NCBI RefSeq assembly: GCF_900184265.1
Contig: NZ_FXXA01000002.1
Coordinates: 2,156,539 to 2,220,538, forward strand
Source: Eggerthella timonensis
GTDB lineage: Bacteria; Actinomycetota; Coriobacteriia; Coriobacteriales; Eggerthellaceae
Direction of reading: 5' to 3'
DNA: 64,000 bases
Below are positions 42,952 through 50,961 of this stretch, in pieces (position 1 is the stretch's first letter; the number at the start of each line of letters is the position of its first letter). The position numbers were made by a program, and so were the translations under genes. The notes under the pieces were generated by a model, which worked only from the letters and a program-made list of their open reading frames with translations, was not told where the DNA came from and ran no database searches.

Positions 42952-44568
42952 ATGGATCAGCTGAAGAGCGAGCACGCAAGCGCGAGCGCGGCCAAGCGAA
43001 CGGATGTTTCACGTGAAACATCGGAGGAGCGATCGTCGCGCGCGACGGGCGCGGCGGGGGCGGGAGCTTCGTCGAAGCGCGTCGCCGTCGTGGGCGCCGG
43101 CATCGCAGGGCTCGCGGCCGGGGTGTACGCGCGCCAAAGCGGCTTCGACGTCACCGTCTTCGAGTCGCACGCCATCCCCGGCGGCGCATCGACCAGTTGG
43201 AGCCGCAAGGGGTACCTGTTCGAGGGCGGCATGCATTGGCTCACGGGATCGTCGCCGAAGACGGCGCTCAACGCGGTGTGGAACGAGATCGGCGCGCTCG
43301 ATGCGGACGTGCCGATATACGTGCGCGACCCCTTCCTCGCCTACGAGTTCGAGGGGAGGACCGTCTACCTGTACCGCGACGTCGACCGCCTCGAGGAGCA
43401 CCTGCTCGACGTCGCGCCCGAAGACGCGCGCCAGATACGGCGCCTCGTCAAGGACGTGCGCGCGTTCATGAAGGTGAGCATGCCCGTCTTCGACCTCAAG
43501 GGCGTGAAGGCGGCCGTGCCGCGCAAGGCGGGCATGGGGGAAATGCTTGCCATGCTGCCGGCGATGACGCGCATGCCCGTCTACGCGAACCAGACCGCCC
43601 GTGCGTTCGCGGATCGCTTCTCCAACCCGCTGCTGCGCACCCTGTTCGCGAGCATGGTCGGCGAGGACATGAGCGCGATGGGACTCGCGTTCACGCTCGC
43701 GACGCTCGCTGCGGGCGACGGCGGGTACCCGCTCGGCGGCTCGCTCGCCATGGCCCGGCGCGTCGCTGAGACGTTGGAGCGGCTGGGAGGTCGGATCGAG
43801 TACCGGAGCCTCGTCGAGCAGGTTGCCGTGCGGGACGGGCGAGCGGTGGGCGTGGTCGTGGACGGCGAAGAGCGGGCGTTCGATGCCGTCATCGTGACGC
43901 AGGATCTGCGCATGGCCGTCGACGAGCTCTTCGACCCGCCGATCGTCGAGCCTTGGGCGGAGCATTTGCGGGAGCACGTGCATCCGATCCTCGACACGTT
44001 CGTGAGCCTCGGCATCCGAAGCGACCTCTCGGACGTGCCGGAATGCGTCGGGTTCCCTCTCGACGAGCCCGTTTTCTGCGGAGGGCAGCTACACGACGCG
44101 CTTTCCTTCAACAACTACGCCGCCTACGAGGGCTACGCGCCCGAGGGCTGCACGGCCATGACGCTGTTCATGAACGGCGACACGTACGACTGGTGGGCCG
44201 CGCGCAAGGCCGACGGCACCTACGCGCAGGAGAAGCGCAAGCTCGCCGAGGCGGTGATCGCCGCGGTGTCGAAGAAGTGCCCGCAGGTGGAGGGCAACGT
44301 CGAGGTGTGGGACGTGGCCACGCCGCTCACCTACGAGCGCTATCTGCGCTCGTACAAGGGATCGTGGATGTCCAACATGCTTCCGGGCGAAAAGCAGACG
44401 AGCTACCCCGCGAAGCCCGAAGGATTCGTGGGCGTCTACTTCGCGGGGCAGCGACTCGTCGCCCCCGGCGGCCTGCCCACGGCGGTGGAGACCGCGCGTA
44501 CTGCCGTCCAGCACCTGTGCAAGGACGAGGACGTCGTATTCCAGGGCGCGATGGGGTTGACGAGGTAG
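42952..44568 (+). CDS. FAD-dependent oxidoreductase, phytoene-desaturase/carotenoid-isomerase-like
   Basis: A 538-residue flavoprotein. The FAD-binding GAGIAGLAAG is at 48-57 after a 40-residue low-complexity head; GGSLAMARRVAETLERLGG is the second signature of the CrtI/CrtISO type, and the closing YFAGQRLVAPGGLPTAVETARTA is the FAD C-terminal motif. No other carotenoid genes are nearby, so a small redox role on a lipid or polyene is only a guess. The codons for residues 18-23 (DVSRET) contain a perfect parS site. It is coupled to the TetR gene. Confidence 0.85.
   Translation: MDQLKSEHASASAAKRTDVSRETSEERSSRATGAAGAGASSKRVAVVGAGIAGLAAGVYARQSGFDVTVFESHAIPGGASTSWSRKGYLFEGGMHWLTGSSPKTALNAVWNEIGALDADVPIYVRDPFLAYEFEGRTVYLYRDVDRLEEHLLDVAPEDARQIRRLVKDVRAFMKVSMPVFDLKGVKAAVPRKAGMGEMLAMLPAMTRMPVYANQTARAFADRFSNPLLRTLFASMVGEDMSAMGLAFTLATLAAGDGGYPLGGSLAMARRVAETLERLGGRIEYRSLVEQVAVRDGRAVGVVVDGEERAFDAVIVTQDLRMAVDELFDPPIVEPWAEHLREHVHPILDTFVSLGIRSDLSDVPECVGFPLDEPVFCGGQLHDALSFNNYAAYEGYAPEGCTAMTLFMNGDTYDWWAARKADGTYAQEKRKLAEAVIAAVSKKCPQVEGNVEVWDVATPLTYERYLRSYKGSWMSNMLPGEKQTSYPAKPEGFVGVYFAGQRLVAPGGLPTAVETARTAVQHLCKDEDVVFQGAMGLTR
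43005..43020. promoter_or_regulatory. parS-like ParB binding site inside a coding region
   Basis: TGTTTCACGTGAAACA is a perfect 16-bp palindrome (20 bp with the flanking GA and TC) and matches the Bacillus/actinobacterial parS consensus at every defined position. It lies in the variable N-terminal coding part of the flavoprotein gene. Confidence 0.8.
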
Positions 44569-44805
44569 CGCCCGGCTGCACGGTTTCCTGCGCCCGCCTT
44601 CGCTCCTTGGCAGCGGCGAGCCGCTCTTGAGCGCTCGGCCCGCTCGCGCGCGGCTCGCCCGAATCGAGCGCGTCGTCAACGCGCCGGACAACAGGGCGCG
44701 ACGGTACGGCAACCGCCTTTCGCCGCTACCTCCCGCAGGCGCATCCGCTCCGTACCATGGGGCGGATGCGTTGGTATTCGGAGCAGGTTGGGAGGCGAGG
44801 CGCGC
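44569..44805. other. Gap between flavoprotein and ClC genes
   Basis: 237 bases without a gene. GCGAGCCG (44616-44623) and CGGCTCGC (44651-44658) can pair around a 27-base loop; there is no T run. I see no clear promoter. Confidence 0.4.
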
Positions 44806-46110
44806 GTGGACGCACAAGACGGCGGGCAAGCGGAATCTTTGCAGGACGGTCGCTTCGACCTCGGGCAGCTCGTGCGCCATACGGCGTGCGCGCTCGTCGT
44901 GGGCGCGGCCGGCGCTGCGGCTTCCATCGTGCTCACCCTGACCGTCGACCTCGCGGGGACGCTCTCGCGGCGCTTCCCCTGGCTGCTGTTCGCCCTGCCC
45001 GCGCTCGGCCTCGCATCAGTCGGGTTGTACAAGCTGCTGCGCCTGCCCGTGAACCTGGCCACCGACGGCGTCATCGAGCGGTTCCGCGCCAACGAGCGCA
45101 TCCCGGGCGGCGTGGCCCCCGGCATTCTCGGCGGCACGTTCCTCACTGTGCTCGGCGGCGGATCGGTGGGGATGGAGGCGGGCGCGCTGCAGATGGGCGC
45201 TTCCGTCGGCTCGATGATCGGCCGCCCCTTCAAGCTTGCTCCCGTGTGGCGCCGCGGCCGCGCCATCCCGAACGGCTATCCCGCCGCGCTCGGCATGGCG
45301 GCGGCGTTCAGCGCGTTGTTCTTCGCCCCGTTGGGCTCGTGCATGCTCGTGCTCGAGCTCGCGCGCTTCGACCGCGCGGTGGCGCGCCACGTGCCCACGA
45401 TGCTCGTCGCCGCGTTCGTCGCCTTCGCCATCGCGCGCCCGATCGGCATCGGCGACCTCATCCCGACAGTCGCGCTGCCCGCGCTGTCGTGGGCTTCCGT
45501 CGCCCAATGCCTGCTCGTGGGCTTGTGCTGCGCCGTGGGCGGCGCGCTGTTCGCGAGCGGCCTGCGCGCGCTGCGCCATGCGACGCGCCATCGGGTCGGG
45601 CGCCCGCTCGTCGCCGCCGCGGCGGGCGGCCTTCTGTTCGCAGGGCTCGTGCTGGCTTTCGGCTGGCAGGCCTTCGAGGGCACCGGCGTGGGGCTTTTGC
45701 GCGGCGCGCTCGCCGGTCATGCGGCTCCAGGCGACTTCGCCGTCAAAGGGGCGCTCACCGTGCTCGTGCTCGGCTTCGGCTACAAGGGCGGCGAGATCAT
45801 GCCCATGTTCACCGTCGGCGCGCTGCTGGGCTGCGCGTTGGGCCTCGCGACGGGGCAGCCCGCTGGGTTCTCGGCCGCGCTCGGCATGGCGGCGTTCTTC
45901 GCGGCTGCCAGCCGCTGCCCGCTGGCGGCGGTGCTCATGGGCGCAGAGATATTCGGCTGGCTCGCCTTGCCGTATCTGCTGATCGCCGTCGCGGCGGCCT
46001 ATGCCGGCAGCTACGACGTGGGCGTGTTCGGGCGCGGGGCGGCAAGCGAGCTCGCGCGCGTGCGCCGAGAGGCGCGACGCGGCGAATCGATTATCGAGGA
46101 GGCCCGATGA
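44806..46110 (+). CDS. ClC family chloride channel/transporter
   Basis: A 434-residue polytopic membrane protein. The motif GGGSVGMEAGALQMG corresponds to the GREGP region with its gating Glu; FGYKGGEIMPMFTVGA is the GKFxGGxxxP motif. About ten hydrophobic segments match a ClC protomer, and no CBS domain follows. GTG at 44806 is chosen because GGGAGG lies ten bases upstream; a TTG at 44788 is possible. Whether it is a Cl-/H+ exchanger, fluoride transporter or channel is not clear. Acid stress or ion balance is likely. Confidence 0.88.
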   Translation: MDAQDGGQAESLQDGRFDLGQLVRHTACALVVGAAGAAASIVLTLTVDLAGTLSRRFPWLLFALPALGLASVGLYKLLRLPVNLATDGVIERFRANERIPGGVAPGILGGTFLTVLGGGSVGMEAGALQMGASVGSMIGRPFKLAPVWRRGRAIPNGYPAALGMAAAFSALFFAPLGSCMLVLELARFDRAVARHVPTMLVAAFVAFAIARPIGIGDLIPTVALPALSWASVAQCLLVGLCCAVGGALFASGLRALRHATRHRVGRPLVAAAAGGLLFAGLVLAFGWQAFEGTGVGLLRGALAGHAAPGDFAVKGALTVLVLGFGYKGGEIMPMFTVGALLGCALGLATGQPAGFSAALGMAAFFAAASRCPLAAVLMGAEIFGWLALPYLLIAVAAAYAGSYDVGVFGRGAASELARVRREARRGESIIEEAR

Positions 46111-46217
46111 GGCAACGCGAAGAAACCCTGCGCCCACGGCGCCGTTCCCATGCGAAGCCCACGAAGCGCCGCGCGCCGCGCCGATTCGAGGTGCTCGGCG
46201 CTCGGAGTAGCGCTACA

Positions 46218-48122
46218 ATGGGGGGTATGGATACCATCAAGAACCTTGTCCGGAAGGCGGCCCCGCGCGCGGGCGGCCCGTCCGTCGGCGCAACGCCCGC
46301 GCCCGAAACCGCGCCCGCTCCCGCGACGAATGCGCCCGAAGTGACCGCGCGCCAGGTGTTCGCGAAGTTCGCGAGCTACTACAAGCCCTACACGTTCCTG
46401 TTCGCGTTCGACCTCGTGTGCGCGACGGTGCTCGCCTGCGTCGACTTGGCTTTCCCCCAGTTCCTGAGCTTCTTCACGAAGGACTTCTTCCAGAGCTCGC
46501 CCGAGGCCATCATCGGCTCGCTCGGCTGGATCGCGCTTCTGTTCGTCGTGCTGTACGGCGTGCGCACGGCCTGCCAGTACTTCATCACCAGCTGGGGCCA
46601 CATCATGGGCGCGCGCATGGAGGCCGACATGCGCATGGACCTGTTCAAGCAGTACCAGCGCCTCAGCTTCTCCTACTACGACCGCAACAACACCGGCGAG
46701 ATGATGAGCAAGCTGGTCACCGACCTGTTCGACATCTCGGAGCTCGCGCACCACGGGCCCGAGAACCTGTTCATCTGCATCCTCAAGATCGTGGGCTCGT
46801 TCGCGCTGCTGTTCTTCATCAACGTGCCGCTGACCGCCATCATGCTGGTCGCGACGCTGCTTTTGGCGGCGTACTCGTTCTGGCGCAACTACCAGAAGCG
46901 CGTCATCTTCACCGAGAACCGCAAGAAGATGGCCGACATCAACGCGCGCCTGCAAGACTCGCTCGGCGGCATCCGCGTGGTGAAGTCGTTCGGCAACGAG
47001 CCGGTGGAGATCAAGAAGTTCGACCGTACGAACGAGCGCTTCGTGGCGACGAAGGAGAGCTCGTATCGGTTCATGGGATCGTTCCATGCGGTGAACTCGC
47101 TGTTCATCGGCGTGCTGTACACGGTGACCATCGTGGGCGGCGGCTACTTCGTGGCCACGGGCGGCCTGCAGGTCGCCGACCTGGCCATCTACGCCCTGTA
47201 CATCGGCATCTTCATCTCGCCCATCGAGCAGCTCATCAACTTCGTGGAGACGTTCCAGAAAGGCTACGCCGGCTTCCGGCGCTTCATGGAGGTGCTCTGC
47301 GTGCGCCCCGACATCGCCGACGCGCCCGACGCCGTGGACCTCAACGCGGCCGAGCGCGCCCGTTGCGGCGGCCCGGACGGCCACGTGGCCGGCGAGGTGC
47401 GCTACCGCGACGTGCATTTCAGCTACGACGGCATCCACGAGGTGCTGCGCGGCCTCAACCTGGCCATCCCGGCAGGGTCCACGGTGGCGCTCGTGGGTCC
47501 CTCGGGCGGCGGCAAGACCACCACGTGCTCGCTCTTGCCCCGCTTCTACGACCCGACGAGCGGCACGGTGGAGATCGACGGCATCGACGTCCGCACCGTC
47601 ACGGTGGAGTCGCTGCGCGACGCCATCGGCATCGTGCAGCAGGACGTGTACCTGTTCGGCGGCACCATCCGCGACAACATCGCGTACGGGCGCCCCGACG
47701 CCACGACGGCCGAGATCGTGGAGGCGGCCCGCCGCGCGAACATCGACGAATTCGTGCGCGGCCTGCCCGACGGCTACGACACCTACGTGGGCGAGCGCGG
47801 CGCGCGTCTGTCCGGAGGGCAGAAGCAGCGCATCGCCATCGCGCGCGTGTTCCTGAAGGACCCGCGCATCCTCATCCTCGACGAGGCCACGAGCGCGCTC
47901 GACAACGAAAGCGAACGGGCCATCCAGAAGTCGCTCGAGGAGCTGTCGGCCGGGCGCACGACGCTCGTCATCGCGCACCGCCTGTCCACCATCCGCAACG
48001 CCGACCTCATCGCGGTGGTGGAGGACGGCAAGGTGGCCGAGCGCGGCACGCACGAGCAGCTGCTCGCCCTCGGCGGCACCTACGCCCACTACTACGAGAT
48101 GCAGTTCGGCCCGGCGGAGTAG
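46218..48122 (+). CDS. ABC transporter, fused permease and ATP-binding domain
   Basis: A 634-residue half-transporter of the exporter type. Residues about 60-370 form the six-helix membrane domain (PYTFLFAFDLVCATVLACVD...). The ATPase has GPSGGGKTT (Walker A), LSGGQKQR, ILILDEATSALD and the H-loop IAHRLST. It would act as a homodimer to expel a lipid, drug or peptide. TACAAT (46214-46219) next to the start could be a -10 of its own. ATG at 46218 and 46227 are both possible. Confidence 0.9.
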   Translation: MGGMDTIKNLVRKAAPRAGGPSVGATPAPETAPAPATNAPEVTARQVFAKFASYYKPYTFLFAFDLVCATVLACVDLAFPQFLSFFTKDFFQSSPEAIIGSLGWIALLFVVLYGVRTACQYFITSWGHIMGARMEADMRMDLFKQYQRLSFSYYDRNNTGEMMSKLVTDLFDISELAHHGPENLFICILKIVGSFALLFFINVPLTAIMLVATLLLAAYSFWRNYQKRVIFTENRKKMADINARLQDSLGGIRVVKSFGNEPVEIKKFDRTNERFVATKESSYRFMGSFHAVNSLFIGVLYTVTIVGGGYFVATGGLQVADLAIYALYIGIFISPIEQLINFVETFQKGYAGFRRFMEVLCVRPDIADAPDAVDLNAAERARCGGPDGHVAGEVRYRDVHFSYDGIHEVLRGLNLAIPAGSTVALVGPSGGGKTTTCSLLPRFYDPTSGTVEIDGIDVRTVTVESLRDAIGIVQQDVYLFGGTIRDNIAYGRPDATTAEIVEAARRANIDEFVRGLPDGYDTYVGERGARLSGGQKQRIAIARVFLKDPRILILDEATSALDNESERAIQKSLEELSAGRTTLVIAHRLSTIRNADLIAVVEDGKVAERGTHEQLLALGGTYAHYYEMQFGPAE

Positions 48123-48138
48123 GGATATCCTTCGGTTG

Positions 48139-48300
48139 CGGCCGTTTTCGACGGATATACGTCGTTCGGAAGAGGCCCCGCCAGAGCATGCGCGCTGCCC
48201 GCAAAGGACGCTTTTTCGAAAGGCCAGGTCAGAAGCTCGTCGCGTTTTTCCACGCCGGAAGATGCTTTGAACGACGACGTATACCCGTCGAAAACGGCCG
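48139..48300. repeat. 162-bp element with about 30-bp imperfect terminal inverted repeats (element C)
   Basis: Arm 48139-48167 and arm 48269-48300 are reverse complements apart from one A/C mismatch and a three-base slippage (GTC repeat). No gene inside. It marks the right edge of the accessory block. Confidence 0.8.
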
Positions 48301-48549
48301 CGAAACGCGAATCTCCATGTTAGTCCGTCGTTGGCAGGCGTTGGCGTTCGTTCGCGAGTCGAACGCAGTTGCCTGCGAGCAGGGCCTCTCGCCAGGAGGC
48401 TGCGCAAGGCGCGCAAAACGAGGAAATCGGCTGCTTCGGGCCGATTTCCGCGACGGCCTCTTCAGCGCGGGTGCGGAGCATCTGCCACGTACCGCTCGTG
48501 AGCGTTTATGAAACCTGGGTGCGGATTGGATTTTGCGGGTGATCGGGGC

Positions 48550-48578
48550 TTGCGGCGCGGCTCCGTGTTTGATACTAT
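48550..48578 (+). promoter_or_regulatory. Promoter of rpmF
   Basis: TTGCGG (48550-48555), a 17-bp spacer and TACTAT (48573-48578). A second TATAC follows within the same strip. Confidence 0.6.
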
Positions 48579-48607
48579 ACCGTTTCGCGTGTTTACTTAA
48601 GCGAGAA

Positions 48608-48627
48608 CGAGCGATCGTGATCGCTCG
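48608..48627 (+). promoter_or_regulatory. Perfect hairpin in the rpmF leader
   Basis: CGAGCGATC (48608-48616) pairs with GATCGCTCG (48619-48627), ending eight bases before the AAGGAG ribosome site. It could be a protein or RNA control site of the ribosomal protein gene. Confidence 0.5.
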
Positions 48628-48651
48628 GCTTAAAGAAGGAGATAGAGAATC

Positions 48652-48831
48652 ATGGCAGTACCTAAGCGCAAAATGGGCCGTGCCCGCACCCACGCCCGTC
48701 GCAGCAGCAACGACAAGATCGCGGCGCCCTCGCGTTCCGTGTGCCCGCAGTGCGGCGAGGTCAAGCTTCCGCATCGCGTGTGCCCGAACTGCGGCTTCTA
48801 CAAGAACCGCGAAGTCATCGAGACGGACTAG
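48652..48831 (+). CDS. rpmF: 50S ribosomal protein L32
   Basis: A 59-residue L32, too short to be noticed by length-based searches. It begins MAVPKRKMGRARTHARRS and carries two CxxC pairs (CPQCG and CPNCG), so it is the zinc-binding form. AAGGAGATAG is at the ideal distance from the ATG. It precedes plsX, as in most bacteria. Its usual upstream partner yceD has been separated from it. Confidence 0.96.
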   Translation: MAVPKRKMGRARTHARRSSNDKIAAPSRSVCPQCGEVKLPHRVCPNCGFYKNREVIETD

Positions 48832-48872
48832 CGCAGCGCCCATGCGCGTGCGTTCTGCTGACGCGCATTGAC

Positions 48873-48922
48873 AAGCCTCCCCGCACACCGCGCTTCGCGC
48901 GTGATGCGCCGGGAGGCTTTTT
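48873..48922 (+). terminator. Terminator after rpmF
   Basis: AAGCCTCCC... (48873-48883) pairs with CGGGAGGCTT (48910-48919), with an internal CGCGC hairpin, then five T. plsX may be reached by readthrough or an unseen promoter. Confidence 0.7.
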
Positions 48923-49016
48923 GCATGTTCGTAACCCGCGCTGCGCGCATGCGCCTGCTCGCATCGGCGGCCAGACGCATGCGTCCACGCGATCCGAAGA
49001 GGAATGCGAGGACATC

Positions 49017-50036
49017 ATGCCCGATAAGGTCACCATCAGCGTCGACGCCATGGGAGGCGACAACGCTCCCGGCGTGGTGCTCGACGGCGTCGCCCAGGCG
49101 CTCGCCGCCGACGCTGCCCTCGAGGTCGTCCTGTGCGGCCCGGCCGACGTGGTCGAGCCGTTCGCGGCCGAGCACGACCGCTGCACGCCGCAGGCGGCCT
49201 CCGAGGTCATCGCCATGGCTGAGCACCCCGCCAACGCCGTGCGCAAGAAGAAGGACTCGTCCATCGTGGTGGGCTGCCGCCTCGTGAAGGAGGGGGCAGC
49301 GCAAGGCTTCTTCTCGGCCGGCTCCACCGGCGCCTGCCTGGCGGCGGGCACGCTGGTCATGGGCCGCATCAAGGGCGTCGCCCGGCCCGCGCTGGCCACG
49401 GTCATCCCGTCGCCCGTGCGCCCCGTCGTCATGTGCGACATCGGCGCGAACGCCGATTGCAAGCCCGAGTACCTCGTGCAGTTCGGCCAGATGGCTTCCA
49501 TCTACGCGGAGAAGGTCGTCGGCATCGAGCACCCGCGCGCCGCGCTGCTCAACATCGGCGAGGAGGACGAGAAGGGCTCGCAGTTCGCCCAGGAGGCGCA
49601 CGGACTGCTGAGGGAGCAGCTGCCGAACTTCGCGGGCAACGCGGAGGGCTCGGACATCCTGCCTGCGAACTTCGACGTCATCATCACCGACGGCTTTACC
49701 GGCAACGTGTGCCTCAAGACCATCGAGGGCACGTCGAAGACCTTGTTCAAGACGCTCAAGGGCATCATGATGTCCACGCCGCTGACGAAGCTGGGAGCGC
49801 TCGCCATCAAGGGCGGCTTGAAGCAGCTCATGGCGCAGGTGAGCCCCGACACGTACGGCGGCGCCCCGCTTCTGGGCGTGAAGGGCGCGCTCTTGGTGGG
49901 CCACGGCTCGTCCAACGCGCTGGCGGTGAAGAACGGCGTGCTGACCACCGCGAGCATCGTGCGCACGGGCGTTTCTGATATAATCGCGCAAACGGTGTCC
50001 GCGCCGCGCGCCGCCCAAACGACGGAGGGCGAGTGA
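49017..50036 (+). CDS. plsX: Phosphate acyltransferase PlsX
   Basis: A 339-residue enzyme that makes acyl-phosphate from acyl-ACP. VTISVDAMGGDNAPGVVLDG at the start is the family signature; SGSTGA-like FSAGSTGACLAAG and DIGANADCKPEYLVQFG also match. The acyl-phosphate goes to PlsY (21.4 kb). The ATG at 49017 has GAGGACATC upstream. rnc begins four bases after its stop. Confidence 0.95.
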   Translation: MPDKVTISVDAMGGDNAPGVVLDGVAQALAADAALEVVLCGPADVVEPFAAEHDRCTPQAASEVIAMAEHPANAVRKKKDSSIVVGCRLVKEGAAQGFFSAGSTGACLAAGTLVMGRIKGVARPALATVIPSPVRPVVMCDIGANADCKPEYLVQFGQMASIYAEKVVGIEHPRAALLNIGEEDEKGSQFAQEAHGLLREQLPNFAGNAEGSDILPANFDVIITDGFTGNVCLKTIEGTSKTLFKTLKGIMMSTPLTKLGALAIKGGLKQLMAQVSPDTYGGAPLLGVKGALLVGHGSSNALAVKNGVLTTASIVRTGVSDIIAQTVSAPRAAQTTEGE

Positions 50037-50040
50037 CGCC

Positions 50041-50955
50041 ATGCCCGGTCAATCATGGAATCCCGCCCACGCCCCCCATCCGCAGCCTGAACGAAAGCCC
50101 GAGCACGCCATGACCTTCACCGACGAACAGCAGAGAAAACTTGCGCGCGCCCAGGAGATCCTGGCCTACCGCTTCGCGGACGAGCAGCTGCTGCTGTCCG
50201 CCATCACGCATCCCTCGGCCACCGAGGGCAAGTCGGTCAAGTACTCCTACGAGCGCCTCGAGTTCCTCGGCGACAGCATCCTCGGCGCCATCGTGGCCAC
50301 CATCGCGTTCGACCGCTTCCACGATCTGGACGAAGGCGGCCTCACGCGCATCAAGGTGGCGCTCGTGTCGGGAGCGAGCCTGTCCGACGTCGCCGAGCGG
50401 CTGGGCTTCACCGACATCATCGTGTTCGGCTCGTCCGAGACGGGCACGGGCCGGCGCGGGCTGCACTCCGCGCTGGAGAACGTGTACGAGGCCGTGGTGG
50501 CTGCGCTGTTCCTCGACGGCGGCATGGACGCCGCCGTGTCGTTCGTGCGCGCCACGCTCATCCCGCGCATGTCGGTGGACATGGCCAGGGAGCCCGAGAA
50601 CCCCAAGAGCGCCCTGCAGGAGAAGCTGCAGGAAGACGGCATCACGCCCACCTACAAGCTGGTGGAGACGCAGGGGCCGCCGCACGACCGCACGTTCGTC
50701 GCGCAGGTGTTCGCCGGCAGCCAGGGCCTCGCGCGCGGCACCGGCCGCACGAAGAAGGAGGCCGAGAGCCAGGCCGCCAAGAGCACGCTCGCGCGGCTCG
50801 GTGAGTTCTTCGGCCTGGGCGTGGACGGCGAGGCGCGCGCCGAGAAGGCCGAGGCCGCGAAGCTGGCGAAGGCCGAGAAGGCCGCTGCGCGCGCCGAGGA
50901 GAAGGCCCGCAAGAAGTCCGAACGCGAGCGCGCCAAGCAGCGCAAGCAGGGGTAG
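50041..50955 (+). CDS. rnc: Ribonuclease III
   Basis: A 304-residue dsRNA endonuclease. ERLEFLGDSILGAI is the RNase III signature with catalytic Glu/Asp; the dsRNA-binding domain (NPKSALQEKLQEDG...) follows. A Lys/Ala/Glu-rich tail of about 45 residues is an extra. The start at 50041 has a GGAGG site; a later ATG at 50110 gives the usual family length and cannot be excluded. smc follows after 6 bases. Confidence 0.94.
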   Translation: MPGQSWNPAHAPHPQPERKPEHAMTFTDEQQRKLARAQEILAYRFADEQLLLSAITHPSATEGKSVKYSYERLEFLGDSILGAIVATIAFDRFHDLDEGGLTRIKVALVSGASLSDVAERLGFTDIIVFGSSETGTGRRGLHSALENVYEAVVAALFLDGGMDAAVSFVRATLIPRMSVDMAREPENPKSALQEKLQEDGITPTYKLVETQGPPHDRTFVAQVFAGSQGLARGTGRTKKEAESQAAKSTLARLGEFFGLGVDGEARAEKAEAAKLAKAEKAAARAEEKARKKSERERAKQRKQG

Positions 50956-50961
50956 CCGCGC

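Larger units (their letters stand above)
48123..48651. other. 529-base region before rpmF
   Basis: It holds the palindromic element at 48139-48300, a hairpin GGAAATCGGC (48422-48431) with GCCGATTTCC (48440-48449), the rpmF promoter and the leader hairpin. Between 48301 and 48421 there is also an imperfect hairpin (GCAGGCG... with ...GCCTGC) around 48334-48377. No credible gene. Confidence 0.55.
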
